The notes beneath the pieces are model-generated. The model had not been told where the DNA came from. It saw nothing but the letters and a program-made list of their open reading frames with translations, and ran no database searches. Shown one piece after another: positions 10,400 through 24,056 of a DNA stretch of 64,000 bases. Position 1 is the stretch's first letter, and every line of letters begins with the position of its first letter. The DNA comes from Campylorhamphus procurvoides. Taxonomy: Eukaryota > Chordata > Aves > Passeriformes > Dendrocolaptidae. Both the position numbers and the translations under genes were made by a program. The DNA lies in the NCBI GenBank assembly GCA_013396655.1, contig WBMV01000267.1, positions 372,001 to 436,000 of the forward strand. Reading direction: 5' to 3'.

Positions 10400-13300
10400 G
10401 GAGCTGGTTTGTTTGTCTCGGAGGGGAATGTTTCAACCCCAAGGTGGTTACATAAAGGCTAGTTTCAGCCTCCCGAGCTGTGTGCGTTTCAGGAACCCGT
10501 CCAGGGCACGGCAGCCTTCAGCAGTCTGGCTCCCTGATAACTTGTTTTTCCCCATCGTGCCCCAGGTAGTCTGTCCATTTCACGGGATAATCCAGGTGAC
10601 TCCTAGGACAAGTTCATGCAGCCCATGACTTATCTTCACTTCCCTCCTGCTATTCCCGGGAATCCCTTTCGTGGCTCAGCACAGACGTCTCAGACACCTC
10701 CCAACAGAGTTTCCCTAAATTCTCACAGCCCATCACCAGGGCAGCACCAAGCCAAGCGCCTCATGTGGGGTTTATATAAATAAATTTGGGTTTAATCACT
10801 TCGAAGTGGTTAACCACTTTATTGCCATTTATAGACGCTAGCAAATATAAATATGTATATACATATCAAAGCTGTTAAGAAGAAAATCACGATTTTCCAC
10901 ACACACACACTGTTTCCTTCAGTTGCCATGTGGCAAAGTATCAGCAGGAATGAGCATTAGGGGTCAGACACACTTAAACCACAAGTTAAATATCTGTGCA
11001 TACCAATATGGATATGGAAGTATCTCCAGGGAAAAATTACTGGTGGAAAATGAAAAATTCAGAAAATAAATTAGGAGTTCTGTTACCTTTTTCTTCTTTT
11101 TTTTTTTAATAGAGAAACATAAACAGAGCCCTGAGACCATGTCCCTGGTGGGGTTACATGACTGGGCAAATGTTTAGATCTAAACTGGAACTGCTGCTTC
11201 AGGGAGGGAGGGGAGTGTGGCACAAAATATTATGACAAGGGGAGTGCTCTAAGTGAAGATAAGTTGGCATGATGAACAGATGGAGGATTCAATAACAGGA
11301 GGTTATTAATACTGCAGTTTGGTATTCTCTATGCTACTTCGTGAAGGGATTCATATGCTTGCTCTTTTTCCTTCCTGATTGTACACAGACCTAACAAACA
11401 CACACACTGTAGGTAACGCTGGACTTATTTCCCTCCCGGCACACACAGCACAAGTTCATGTTTCCTGGAAGAACATCGTGGACTAGATGGATCCTCAGCT
11501 GGTTGTAACTGGACCAACTGTGTTCCCCTCAGCAGCAGAGAGCTGAGCTGCACCTGCTGAAGGAGAGAGGTTATCTGACCCCGACTCCCCAGCCCAAAGG
11601 TCTCTCTGCCCTGCTCCTTGACAGCTGCCACAAGGCACCTGCTCTACAGAACAGACTGTGCAGACTCTCAGGATGGGCAAAAACACAAAATAACTCAAGA
11701 GCCATTCGAGTTTTCCTTCAGAACACAACATAATGTTCTTTCTGCTTAAGCAAACCAAGCTTGCTTTCACCCCAGGTTCAGCCCTCCTCCCCTGTATGGC
11801 CTAGTTTTGGACTGGACATGAGAAAATCCAGAAACAGACCAGCTGACTCCAGCCAAGCCTTCCATTGCCCCCATCCCTTTTGCTTCCTGCTTTCTCCAGC
11901 TCGCCTCTGGGTCATCACTCATCCAATCATTTCACAACTTTTATACTACGGCTTGAACAGCTACAATGCAAGTACATCTTCCACAAAACCTAACAATCCC
12001 CGTCCTCTCACTGCATTTGGGCACTGCTGCCACTGCAACCTTGTTTTTGTAACAGCTGAGTGTCTTCTGTGTCTTGCACTAAGAATTATGGCATTTTTCA
12101 AAGCCCCCGAACTGTTTCTTGGCTTCTTAGGAGGCAGCTGGAGGAGCACATGTGCTGCAGAGCAAATACATTGTTTTAAGTGTATCTGTTAACAGCCATA
12201 TGTATTATTTAAGTACAAGTTTTATTCCCCTCAGAATGTGCAATCATAAGGGCACGACCTTGGGCTTTCACAAATTAGATACATTAGGGTTTGCTATCTA
12301 TAGCAGATGTGACTTTGAAGATACTGAAAGAGGAAGTTTTACTGTTGTCTCATCCACACAATGAGCCAAGATACACGTTGAATGTTTTCTTAAGTGAATA
12401 ATGAGGTTTGACAATTTTCTTACAAGAAGATACTGCTATTGTGTGGTTACAGATTTTCTCTGGTTTGTCATAGCTGAGCGTGCTGGGTCTTTCATGCGCT
12501 TTTGCTTCATTATCAAACAGACGTCACTCATTGTAACAGTTTTTAAAGCTATAAATTTAAAACCTCTATGCATTTTTAATCAAAATGCAAGATTATATTT
12601 CAATGGAATATCTTAACTTTTGTCAACAGTAAATCTTGCAGATGCTATTAGGAGATCCTAAATGGGATTTATGTCAGAAGAAAAGAATGGTTGGATAAAG
12701 CAGGCCCAGCATTTAAACGTTATCCTAAAAATAGATCTTTTAAATGTATAATCAAAAGAAGTCAAATCAATTTATTGAACATCTGGAAAGAAAACTTTGT
12801 TTGGATTTAAATATTTCCTCAATTTTTTCACTCAGATCCTGAAAAGCATTTGTTTATAAAACACCCAGAGATCATGCTACTTTGATTTTGCAATTGTGTA
12901 TTTTAATTACAAGTTCTTTTTTTTAAGTTGTAACTTCCTCTGTGTGAAACTTCCCACTGTAAGCAGTTAATGCTGTCTGGTTCACGTGGAAGTCATTTTG
13001 GAGAAACATTTTCAGCAGGTTCTAAGGGGAAAATGGAAAAAAGAATAATTGACTAAAGGGAACCACTTCATCTTTAAGAAATGCTGGTCATCGCAAGCAT
13101 GAAATATAATAGGGGACCTTCACCTACTGTTATAAAGAAGGTTTGCTGAAGGATCAACGTTGCAGATTAAAGTTGCACTTAATGAACAAGAAGTTCAGCT
13201 GTGTCAAACATTCAAAGTCATTTTTGAAACGCCAAATGTGCACTCTCCTTTCTCAGAACAGAACAGCTCTGCCAGCTCTGTGCTGGAAATACCGGCCATA

Positions 13301-16300
13301 CAAACCTGAAAAAGCTTGTAGTGTGTGGAATGAATGGGAGAATAAATTCCCTACAAACCAGCGAACAGAAAAACCTCTCTCCTCTGATGTTATCACTATT
13401 AAGTGACTAAGAGATTTTCTTCTTGATCTCACCCTCTTCATACAAGTGCTAAAAACACAAGAACCTGGGTGGAATTAAATGCGCTGCATTTTCTGATTGT
13501 CGTGAAACGAGAGGTATTATTTTCTATCTAGTCACGAGGAGTTAACAGACCATTTCCAGGAAGGTCTGTGTTCTGGCTGAAGAGAAAAAGAAGATACAGA
13601 TGAACAGCAGAAGAAACCTATCGAGAACCATTAGTGGATGTCAGCCATTGTCCATCTGTTCACAGTGGAATAAATCCAGACCTGAAGGAACAACTGCAAC
13701 CTGCCCCATATGGCTGCTTCTCTTCTGCGCTGGCAGGGCTTCTTTGGGGATTTGACATTGGATGAGGTAAAGGAGAAGCAGCACAATCTGTGTTCCTAGG
13801 AACAAACAGCCAATTAACATGAAAGGACAAAAAGTGGGTTAGTAACCCGGGGAAGGTTTCCTCCTCCTCACCTGTCTGAAATCCTGGAGCTCATTCACAC
13901 TGTGTAAGTTGCACAGATACTATGCTGAGTCTCCTGCTAATAATGAAATGTTAAAAATTTACCTGTAGCTACTAACAGAATTCTGTGGACAGCCCCTCAG
14001 TAGGTGAGTGAGACCACTGTCTCACTGGGTGTTAAAAGAAGGCATTTAGAATATATTACACTCACATTCCATTAAAAATTATAATGCATTATGCTTTCCA
14101 TATAATGAACCAGCATAACAACATTCTGCATTTACTTTTATAGAACTGGATTATTGAGTAGTAATTTACTTCTCAAATTTTAAATCAGTCTGGGCCTGGT
14201 CATGAAGCAAAGTACTATTTTTTAGGTGATGCAGAGTAGTTATGAAGTCTGATGGTCTCTTTAAAATTATGAAGAGAACCAGATACTCTTTATGATGCTG
14301 CATTCTGCATGCAAAGAAACAGATCTACATATTAAGGCCAATTGAAAAGATCAAAACCCACAAGTTCGTAGTAGATTCAATAACCTGTCTGGTGTTAGCA
14401 ATTTCACAGGCAATACAGAGAATAATGAACCATCCAGTGGCCTAAGGAGAACCAGTGGACGTCCTGCATTCTGTTCTACCACACTTAGCATCTTATTTTT
14501 GTCCAAGCTGCACAACAAGTAGCCAGGAAAAAAAGAAAGTTTTAAAGTTCCCAAACAATTACATTTGCATTTATGAATGTCATTCATTCACTAGCTGGCA
14601 CAGAGAGCATTGTACTTCCTTGTTTGAAACACACACCACAAAACTGAGGATGCCCTCGGGAACAAATAAAGACAGGTATGGAATCAAAGCAACATCTCAG
14701 CATTGCTCTGAAACTAACCACGAGGCTTACTCATCTGAAAGACTAGCAAGGATAATAAAGGATACAAAAAGCAAAACAGTGTTACATGAAAATATCCATT
14801 TTCTGTTAAGGACCTTGAGCACGACCACGCATTGGGATTATATACATTTATGACATTGAAATGAACTCTCTTGCTTTGTCAAATTGGGATGATGACAAGT
14901 TATGAGGCTTGAATTTCATCCTCTTCAAATTGAACACTGCTTTGTACCCTCATGAAATACTGCTCTACCAGGCACTCCACTATCACCAGATAAGGAAGTG
15001 ATTCATTAGTGAGCAAGAAGTGACCTCTAGTGAATCCCCACAGCAGCTCCCGAGACTCCAGCACCTCCCTGGCAGCACCCTGCCTGTCCCTGACTGATCA
15101 CACCCACGTACACCCAAAACCTGACAGTGCTACCCCCTGACACCACTGAGCTGCTGCACCCCCTCACCCCAGCACTTCAGGCACCTTCAGGAACTCTCAC
15201 TGAGAGCAGCACCTATAGCTAAGGACACAGAACATTTGCACATTGAAAAACCTGCACGCGTTTCCTTGAGCACAATAAAATCTGCCTACAGATAACTGTT
15301 AGGTAATTTAGTGGACTGTAATAAAAAGTGCAAGCTCTATCTGGTTATTTAAGTCATTTTAATTTAATTTAAAAAGTAGTATATCCAGAAATCTGTAAAC
15401 AAAACGAGAAAAACATCCTACTAAGTATGTAAAAATAATAATAATGTCAGTGATCAGTCCTTTTTACTCGAAGAAAGCAGGAACATTAGAGTAGAGAAAA
15501 ACAGTAGCAAAGAGATGGGCAGTGAAAATCAATTCCATAGTTACAACATATGGAACAATATACAGGGTAGGCAATCCGTAACAGTGAATGGTCGATGATT
15601 TTAGAACAGTAAAAAGAAACTAGCAAGGTTTCATGTGTAAAACACATACCCCATTAGCCACAGAAACACATTCTATGTTCTCTGCCTCCATATACCTTGC
15701 CACACACTAATATTTTTAACCCTCTCCTAATACGTGTATCTTTTTCTAACAACCATTTCAGAGGCGGTTATTGAGAGGCACACCATTTTTTATTTTGTTA
15801 AGCCAAAACAGAGACTTTTGTGGGGCTTTTTTACTTCCCACTCTCAAGACCTAGAACTCAATAGCTGAAAAATAAACCGCAAGGAATCCTTATCCCTTTG
15901 CCAGACTCCCAAGACACAATTCAAATCCTAAAGGACATCAGTTTGTGACAACGTACACACTGATATGAAGAAAAAAATTTGAAAAAACTCCCTTTGTATT
16001 GCTGTATAATGTAAAGAGAGAAGCAGCTTGTTATCCCAGCAAAAAGACTGCCTGATCACACTACTTATATTCCTGTAATATACAATTTCTCTACAGAAGC
16101 AAAGGCGATTCAAATAGGTGATAATCAGTATCAACAGATTTACTGCTACTTGAGCTGATCTTTATTGCCAAATACCCTGACTTACAGACTAAGGCAGCAC
16201 TGAGCATTATGATAGGATGGTATTATTTAAAGATTAATGGATAAACTTTCCAAAGGCCTTATCATATTACACAGAGAAAACGCTGCAGAGAGAACACATC

Positions 16301-16620
16301 TCATGAAAATGTTTGCTATATCATTGTCTTTTTAACGGTTCAACTCTTCTGCACAGGAAAACACCATCTGACAGAGATGTTTTGTTCAATTTGTATCACA
16401 GCACAGCACAACTGTGGTCCTACAAGTGTCTTCTGGGAACTCCATCATCTCACAACGCCCATTGCTCCTGACAGCAGAATCACTGGGGCAGTTTAAAGAC
16501 AGCTATTGTTGTGCCAGGCAGGCGTTGGCAGGGTGGCTGGGCAGAGACATCCGTGGTGTTTCTGAGTCACGGTGCCACTGTGGAAAGCCCACACAGAGTT
16601 CAACGTGAGCTGTAAACACA
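10400..16620. other. flank right of the CpG island; no gene seen
   Basis: Unique AT-rich sequence with no CR1 fragment. Open frames such as 11761-12192 lack exon context. It contains the perfect palindrome at 10804-10819 and scattered AT-rich tracts. If a divergent transcript starts at the CpG island, its first intron would lie here, but I see no exon. Confidence 0.5.
10804..10819. promoter_or_regulatory. 16-bp perfect palindrome containing two AACCAC cores
   Basis: AAGTGGTTAACCACTT equals its own reverse complement. Each half contains AACCAC, the core of the RUNX recognition sequence, so the site is an inverted pair of such cores. It lies about 500 bases right of the CpG island. The symmetry is seen directly; a regulatory role is inference. 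Confidence 0.4.
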
Positions 16621-16621
16621 G

Positions 16622-16870
16622 ACTCAGAGAATGGTTTGGGCTGGAAAAGACCTCTAGGATCACAGACTGCACCCATTAACCCAGCACTGCCAAGGCCACC
16701 ACTGAACCATGTCCCCAGGTGCCATGTCTTACACATCCTTTAAATCCCTCCAAGGACAGTGACTCAACCACTGTGCCAGGCAGCCTTTCCAGTGACTGGC
16801 CACCCTTTCCACAAAAAAATTTTCCTAATTTCGAGTCTAAACCTCCCAGGCACAACTTGAGGTCATTTCA
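16622..16870 (-). mobile_element. CR1 LINE fragment, 3' end, antisense
   Basis: The plus strand reads the reverse complement of a CR1 3' end: AGAATGGTTTGGGCTGGAA, then the recognisable blocks TTAACCCAGCACTGCCAAGG, ACCATGTCCCCAGGTGCCA and TCTAAACCTCCCAGGCACAA. It is about 250 bases, 5'-truncated and moderately diverged. It encodes nothing intact. Confidence 0.9.
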
Positions 16871-18364
16871 CTAAGACTTTTATTGGGTCTCTTAACATAT
16901 GCTGTCTTTTTCACGAGGCAGGGTATCTGGTACTGCTTCTGTGTAATGAACTGTTATTTTTCACTGCACTGACGTGCCATCGGAACTACCAGATCACAGG
17001 TAACACAATGAACATTCAAAAATCTGCCACACTGATGAAACCAACAATTTTAAAGTTTTCATTTCCACCACGTAAGTCCAGGGAAAATATTAAGGTATAC
17101 AAAAGCTCTTTTTTCCCCTCAAATTCTTATGGTTAATTTGGGTCCTATTTAATTTTATGAGCAGAGTTTTTAAAAGCCATGGATACCAGAATACTCTTTT
17201 ATTAATATGTATTATTTTATATATCTGAAAGAACGATCACAGTACAGGCTCATACATCACTATGGAAGAGGAACATTCAGCAGGCACAGACAAAAAGGCA
17301 AATACTTCCATGCAAACAGATTGGGTTCTTAATTAAAATGATTTGATACGCCTTATGAACAGTGCAAGTTATATCACAGATGATGAAGTTACCTTAGGAA
17401 AAATGTACTTTAAATTAACTACTGGAGGCTAAAGACAACTGAGCTGTAATAATAAGTAAATGTATATAGATAGTGTATAAATAATTAATTCACTTTTCCT
17501 GAAAGACCTGGAAACAAATGAGAACACGCTGTGTATCGCTGTACTGTGCTGATCTCTAACTGAAGTGGCTTCCAGGACCCATGACCCAGAAAGGTTAAAG
17601 TTTGTGTCTTTCCCAGAGGCTGCACCTCTATGATTAACATTACAGAGAGACCCACATCAGAAAGGACTATCACGAGAGAGGAATGAACAGTAATTCATGG
17701 AGATAATAAATAGTCTAAGGAGAAAAAAAAATACCCTACCTTGGTTCAACAAGAGTATTTTGAATGTTTTTCCTTTTAAGCACCACAACTGTAACTTCTA
17801 CTAAATACCAAGAACTGAAAGGGATGATTTTTTTTTTTGTTTTCTGAGGTTTTAAAATCACAGGAAGAATTAAGTGTTCCCAGTCTGCTCCTGGATCTTT
17901 CCTGACGAGAGATTTCCAATTGTACTAAAATCTATGGATGTTTTGAGATGTAGACAGATGTCTGCAAGGCCACAGGCTGAGGTCATCAAACTCATCTCAT
18001 TTGTGACCTAAGCTTAGTCTCTTGGCTCTCTTAAAAAAAAGGGGGGGAGGGGAGGAGGATGGAAAGGACACCAAAGAAATTGTTTGCTAATTTATCTAGA
18101 AAATTTTTCCAGTTAATTTTTAAGTTAATAGCACACACACGTTTTGGTAATATATGGCCAAGATGATGCACACTGAGAAGATATGTAATATATTTGGTCA
18201 TCTCTCATTAACTGCTCCTCACTCTAATTATTGTTTCTGGCATTATTAGCAGGCAACTGCCTGTTATCTCCTGCACATCTAACCAACCAAATTTTCAAGT
18301 ACTCACATTTAAATCTCATTTCAAAGGAAGTTTTACAGCACTAAGTGAGTTAAATTGCTTAAAT

Positions 18365-18382
18365 TTATATATATATATATTA
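18365..18382. repeat. (TA)n microsatellite
   Basis: A short uninterrupted TA run within AT-rich sequence. Confidence 0.85.
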
Positions 18383-18770
18383 AATAAGTCTTCATTTATC
18401 AACAAACAGTTCCATTTCTTGCTCCTTGAAACATTCAAAGAAAAAAGTACCACGCTGATGCTGACATCATTTTGGCTGCTGAAGGGAAGATAAAATTGGG
18501 TCTCTCAAAGCTGCAGGCAAAATACTACAATGGATAACAAATATTCCTTGTGTATACATGGTTGGAACGGCTGTCTCCATTGGGCACTGACTGTACATTG
18601 TGGAGCACAGAATGTATTCAGAGGAGATTTTATTGTTACAATCAGTTCATATGGACATGCAGTATGCAAACAGTTTATTTTACAATCACTGCTACCTGCT
18701 CCCTGACCCCAGAGATGCTTAAAACAACCATCAAACCTCCAAAACACTATAAAAATCCACCATGTAAATA

Positions 18771-18785
18771 AATATATATATATAT
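18771..18785. repeat. (TA)n microsatellite
   Basis: A second short TA run about 400 bases from the previous one. Confidence 0.85.
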
Positions 18786-20197
18786 GCTCATGCACAGGGG
18801 TTTCTATTTTTAAAAAAAAACAAAGATACAGTGATAGCAAATTTTCTGAATATTTTTCCATTTCATGGCTGCAGGGTAGTCCAAATTTTTATATATAATC
18901 CTCTGTTAGCATCAATACTGTTTCCATTCTGCTCTTAAAAAAACAGAAAAGGAGAAAAAAGGTTTTGCACAGGAGCATTAATAGTTCCACTTGCCCTGTG
19001 GCAAATGGGAAAAATATGTCAATGTGAATTACTGTACTGTCTCCATGGATCAAAATTTCTCTTAGTGCTTTCAAAATTCCACTAACAGAAACAATTGCTA
19101 AGAGCATTTGCTACTTAGCCTGCTATGCTCGAATCAAATAAGACCCTAGGATCAACTAATGCTAAAATATTATCTTCTCTATTGATTTTCTCTCCCTACA
19201 TTAACTGAGGAAAGAAACAGCTGAATAATTTTAGCTGGAAAGAACAGCATATCGCTCTCACAAGGACATCCAAAGAACTTAAATAATCAAGATAATTGCA
19301 AAACAGAATTTTGAGCAGCTTACTCTACCAGAAATGTAGGAATATCACAGTACAATTTTACTTCATTCTGACCCAAACAAGTTGTACTATATATTCTACT
19401 CACTGCACAGAGTTACAGTGGGGAATGCAAGATCTCTTCTCTACAGAAACTGAGCACACACACACAGATACATTAGAAAAAATAATTCTAATTGTGTGCA
19501 GTTGTGCATGCACATTCAGATTCAAAGGAGTGAGCCAAATACTATTAAAGAGATTCCAAGTCCATTTTCTCTACTGGAAGGCTACTTTATGGGTTTATTA
19601 TTAAATTCTGGTTTTTATATCTCTTTCCTAGTACAAGATTATGGTCTCAATTAATTAATAAAGTACAGTTGTTGAAATTCTTGGGCCATTGGGCATATCT
19701 GGTATGAAAATTTACTTCTAAACTTGATCTGGCCAACAAGAATGAATAACTAATGAAACCCATACATGTGTACTTACACATTGTTGATTATTTCTACCAA
19801 AGAACAAATTATTTTCATTAGAAAATAATAATCTTAATTCTTATACTACATTCATCACCAGGATTCATAAACATCTAACAAATTCATCTGAGGCAACCAT
19901 GAAGATGCAACAAATTATAGAGTTTTGCAGGGGGCCCAAGTTAGCACTACTGACATTCTGGTTTACAAAGTTAGTGCCACACAGAGCTAAAAATAAAAGA
20001 TAAAAACAAACACCTATTAAAAGGATTAAGATCAGTTAGTTTAGGACACATTTGTCAATGAAAAACTCTCTCAGTAGAGATGTTTCTAATGGGTATTTGT
20101 CATCATCTTCACCAACAATGTGGGCATAGATAGAAAATCTTTGCAAAAATGACTGTGAACATCATAAAAAGAATAATAACTGTCTAAAAAATAATAG

Positions 20198-20506
20198 CTA
20201 AAGTGCAATCACACAGTCATTTTGGATCACAGATAAATGAAGATCACAGAGACTTGGGGTAATCAAACAGGCTTTAATAAATCCAAGATGGAAAGCTGTG
20301 CCATTAGAAAAGACTACTGTCACACTGACAGGGTGGGGAATTAGAGCCTTAAAAGTGATGTGAAACTGTGTGAGCTCCAAGAGCGACACCTCAACATGAA
20401 CAAGTAATGTTTTCCTTGAAAAAACCTGCTCAATTCGAGTATGGAAGAAGTTTTTGCCATTGTGGACAGGATTACCAACATTATAAACAGCTTTGGCATC
20501 CACATT
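20198..20506 (-). CDS. candidate terminal exon, 102 codons, of an unrecognised minus-strand gene
   Basis: On the minus strand, an acceptor CACCCTACAG ends at 20507. It is preceded by a long pyrimidine tract and a branch-point-like CACTGAG. From 20506 in phase 0 the frame is open for 102 codons to TAG. The peptide looks like real protein: it alternates beta-prone hydrophobics with polar turns (for example SLLELTQFHITFKALIPHPV), has one N-glycosylation sequon (NGT), and lacks low complexity. The frame stays open upstream of the acceptor, but there the translation is Phe/Ser-rich, as expected of a translated pyrimidine tract. No family was recognised and no partner exon was found to its right. 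An internal GTAATCC could serve as a donor for a much shorter exon. Confidence 0.4.
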   Translation of the reverse strand, partial: NVDAKAVYNVGNPVHNGKNFFHTRIEQVFSRKTLLVHVEVSLLELTQFHITFKALIPHPVSVTVVFSNGTAFHLGFIKACLITPSLCDLHLSVIQNDCVIAL

Positions 20507-20611
20507 CTGTAGGGTGGAAAGTGTGCAAAAAGAAAAACTCAGTGCTGGGGAAAAAAAAAGGCTGAGGAACACAATGAATTCAGATTGCCAAAAAAACCTG
20601 AGAGGTAACAT

Positions 20612-23600
20612 GATTACACTTTGCAGGGAGAAATACTAGACACAAAAAGATTGCCTAATCTTAAAGGAAGACATAATAACACTGAGCAGCTTAGAAGCTC
20701 ATTCAAAAATCTGTATTTTCCAGGATTTTCTTTTCTTGTTAAAGTGGATGTCATTGACTACACCATCAAGGGCTATGGTGGTGTCTTCATCTTCTGTATA
20801 CCTGAAACGCCCTTCTGAAAGATCTGTCTTTTAAGAATTTGGGGATGAACTGTATCAGGTATTTACATGATACAAAGAGGTTCGAGGCAACCTGGACATT
20901 CCTTCCTGATCCTACACTTTGGGGAGTTACAGCTCCAAAAACTTAAGGCTGACTGATTTTTGGTCACAGGTCTGCTTCCTGTCGGAATGAACAGAACAGA
21001 TGAGCCTTCTTTCACTGATCATCATCTACTGATATCAATCTCCCCCTGCTCACGATGTCCATTAACAGGAAGCAATTACTACTGAGAAGTTGGGATGAAG
21101 AGGGATGTCTTACCATAAATCAGCTGAATTCCAGGAGAGAGCTTGTGATGATCCCACTGAGAGCACCATGGACAAGAGGACAGAGATTTTAACTGGGCTG
21201 CAAGCCCTGCACAGCATGGGAAACACTGAACTCGGGGACTTTCAGTACTAAATTAGTAACAAGTTCTTCTTGCTGTCATTAAATAACTGAAAGATTTGGG
21301 GGTTCAAGCACTTGTTTACCCAGGTGCACCAAAATAAGGATATTTGGAGACCAGCAATGGATAAACAGATCACTGTGCCAGGTGCTTGAAGGGCAATCTG
21401 CAGTGAGAAGGAGTTTCTGTGGCACCCTCATCACCCTACCCAGGGAATGCTGCTGGGAGGGGAGTTCTCAGTCAGACACCAGCACCGAGTTCTCCTGAAG
21501 GACCAGCACTGCTGCCACCTCGCTTGGGTTAGTGCTTCTTTAAGCACAGTGTCTCTCACACACTGCAAGGCTATTCTTGTATCTGACAGGCAGAACGGGA
21601 TGCTGCCCATCAGTTTCTGGTAGTTAAGTTGCTGACATCTTAACTGATGACACAGCTTAGACTTTTCCATTCTGTTTGCAAAAAAGTTGCACAAGACCGA
21701 GCCTAGAGGAATTCTGCTGGCAAGTGTTTTCCTAAGGGAACAGAGGCGACTCAGAGCTGGGAGAAATTAGAAGGATTAAGGCACTAGCCAAGATTCAGGG
21801 AACGTACAGTCGGTTCCTGATTCTGTCACCATCCTCCCATCATCCCTGTCATCTCAAACCACTTCCCTTCTATGCATCCAGGTTCCTCATCTTTAAAATA
21901 TGTATAGTATTTGCTTATTAAACACTCATGCTTGCTGTCAGAGCAAATCCATAAAATATTCAGATGTCCCACTACAGCTGAAGAGTCATTCTCAGTGTGC
22001 CTAACGAGACAAGGACAGGCACACATTCATCCATGGAGTACATCTTGGTGTCAGCAATGTGCCACCATCCCAGTTCCACAGTGGATATATAAAGATTGGA
22101 TACTGCTACCCTGTAAAGAAATATCTTTTAACAATCTGCAGAAGCTGACTGTCTAACCTGAGTTTGTGCTCCCTGATCCATCTCATGAACACAGGTTTCC
22201 CTATCATATTTTTATGTACTTTTGTCTGTCTTCTACTAGAGCTGAACATTTTATTATTACATGAAAAGTGGAGTTGAGGAGAGAGGAGTGGTCCTTTCTA
22301 ATGCAGAGAATCCTGGCAGGTTTAGATTCGGAAAAAAACTTATTTTCATTTTAAAACAAAAAGCCAATTAGGAAGCTAAACTATAAAAATAGCCATAAGA
22401 ATTCTGTTGGGCAAACCCTTGAAAGATCACCAAAAGAGTAATAAATTAATCATGGGAATATGTGAAGGAGAAATTAAGATGAATAAAATTGTATTCATGT
22501 GTTGATGAAACATTTACACCACCAAAAAAGCTACTGTTAGAATCAGAAAAGACTGTTGCTCCCAGGATGGTTTATACATTTATTTTTTAATGCTAGATAA
22601 ACCCATGTTGTACAGAAGAACTAAACACAGCAGTGTAAGACAATACTGCTTCCTATGAGATGGTTATCTCAGCTCCGAGCTCTTAGCACTCTGTAACTGT
22701 ACTCCAATCACAACTGTATTCATCAATAAAGCATGGCAGTGCCTCCATCTGCCTGGACGCTCCTCTCATCCTTCATTTTGGCTCGACCTGCCAAAGATGT
22801 GCATGTGTTCAACTCACCTTCACTGCACCACTCAGGTCCACACGCACACACAGATCCTCTGGTTCCAACTCAGACCAAATTCTGCCACAAAGTTGACTCC
22901 TCATCACTCCCCCACATGGCTACTATTAATTGCACACAACACTTATTGGAGAAAAATAAAATTAGATCTTTTTCTGGGCCCTGAGAGGCACAACACACAC
23001 TCATCACTTCTGTAATAATTACAGCACATGAAGTAAGTGTGAACTGTGTATTGGCCTGCAGTTTCCACAATCAATTTAGCTTGAGCATTTTTCAGCATTT
23101 TTCTGTTTTCCAATCCATTGACAAAACTAAGAAGTCTTTTTTTATTTCATAGACTAAGGCTTGATGTTCCTGAAGTGAATGGATGTTTTCCATCCAAGTA
23201 TTTTGGTTTCTCAGAGCTCTTAAAATAATTATGAACATGAAACAACAAATACTGTTATTCAGACCATAGATTTCAGGTGTTTAAATTGAGAGACTAGAGG
23301 GATTCAATTAAACATTTAATGTAGAGGACAGCACAGTTGAGTGTGCCAAAATAAACTTCAGCTCACAGCTGTACTAAAAATTTGAAAGATTTTCAGTAAA
23401 ATAAATCCATATTTTATTAAAATGCTTGCTACAGCTATTGGAGTAACATATGCCATCATAAAATAAATGCTTAAATCAGTACTGTACACTGTTCTGAATA
23501 ATGCCTGCCTTAAAATCAGCTATCTCAGTACCTCATTCTTACTTTTAGCAAAACACAAATAATAAGAACAATCTTTTACCACACAGTCTCTAGGCTAAAT

Positions 23601-24056
23601 CCTCTCTCTCATTACAAATTAGCTATAGGCAAGGTAACAGGAAAAACAAATGCCAGCTACAAACAGGTATCTGTGGGCTCAGAAAGCAGAAGGGCATGAT
23701 TTCTGTGATGGAGTAATACTTTCCAGGAAAAGTCCTCTGGCCTGTTGCTCCTGTAGCCGATCTGCTACCAGGAGTTACCTATTTGCCCATGGTCAGGTGA
23801 GGGTAGCAAAGCTGAGTGCACTTGTCCCACCTTTTCACAAGGGCTAAGCAGAACGTGACACCTTGCTGGTATAAATTCCCTATTTCCTGAATGCTGACAG
23901 AGCTTCCAGGAGAAAGGTGTCGGTAAGTTTGGTGCAGGGATAAAATCTTCCTTGGCTTTGTCCCACACTTCAGACTCTCCTTTAGCAGACTCAGTGCAAA
24001 CCTTGTCCCAGTGCAGACCGAATGCAGAATGGATGTAATGGAGAATGAACGGAGTG
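20612..24056. other. unique sequence, no gene seen
   Basis: Several open frames of 60-90 codons occur on both strands without splice or start context. No repeat family was recognised. If the 20.2-kb exon is real, this is its upstream intron. Confidence 0.5.

Larger units (their letters stand above)
16871..20197. other. unique AT-rich sequence, no gene seen
   Basis: Only simple repeats stand out: (TA)n at 18365-18382 and 18771-18785. The minus-strand frame at 18505-18861 has a low-complexity, Trp/Ile-rich translation and crosses the second AT run, so it is taken as chance. The sequence just below 20197 would be 3' UTR if the exon candidate there is real. Confidence 0.5.

Noticed and set aside
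9576..10462. Plus-strand open frames of about 170-270 codons through the CpG island
   Set aside because: They run across 138 Ns and GC-rich sequence where stops are rare. The only frame with a membrane segment and a proper splice donor is on the minus strand.
18505..18861. 118-codon minus-strand frame with Trp/Ile-rich stretches
   Set aside because: It runs through a (TA)n microsatellite and has no exon boundaries.
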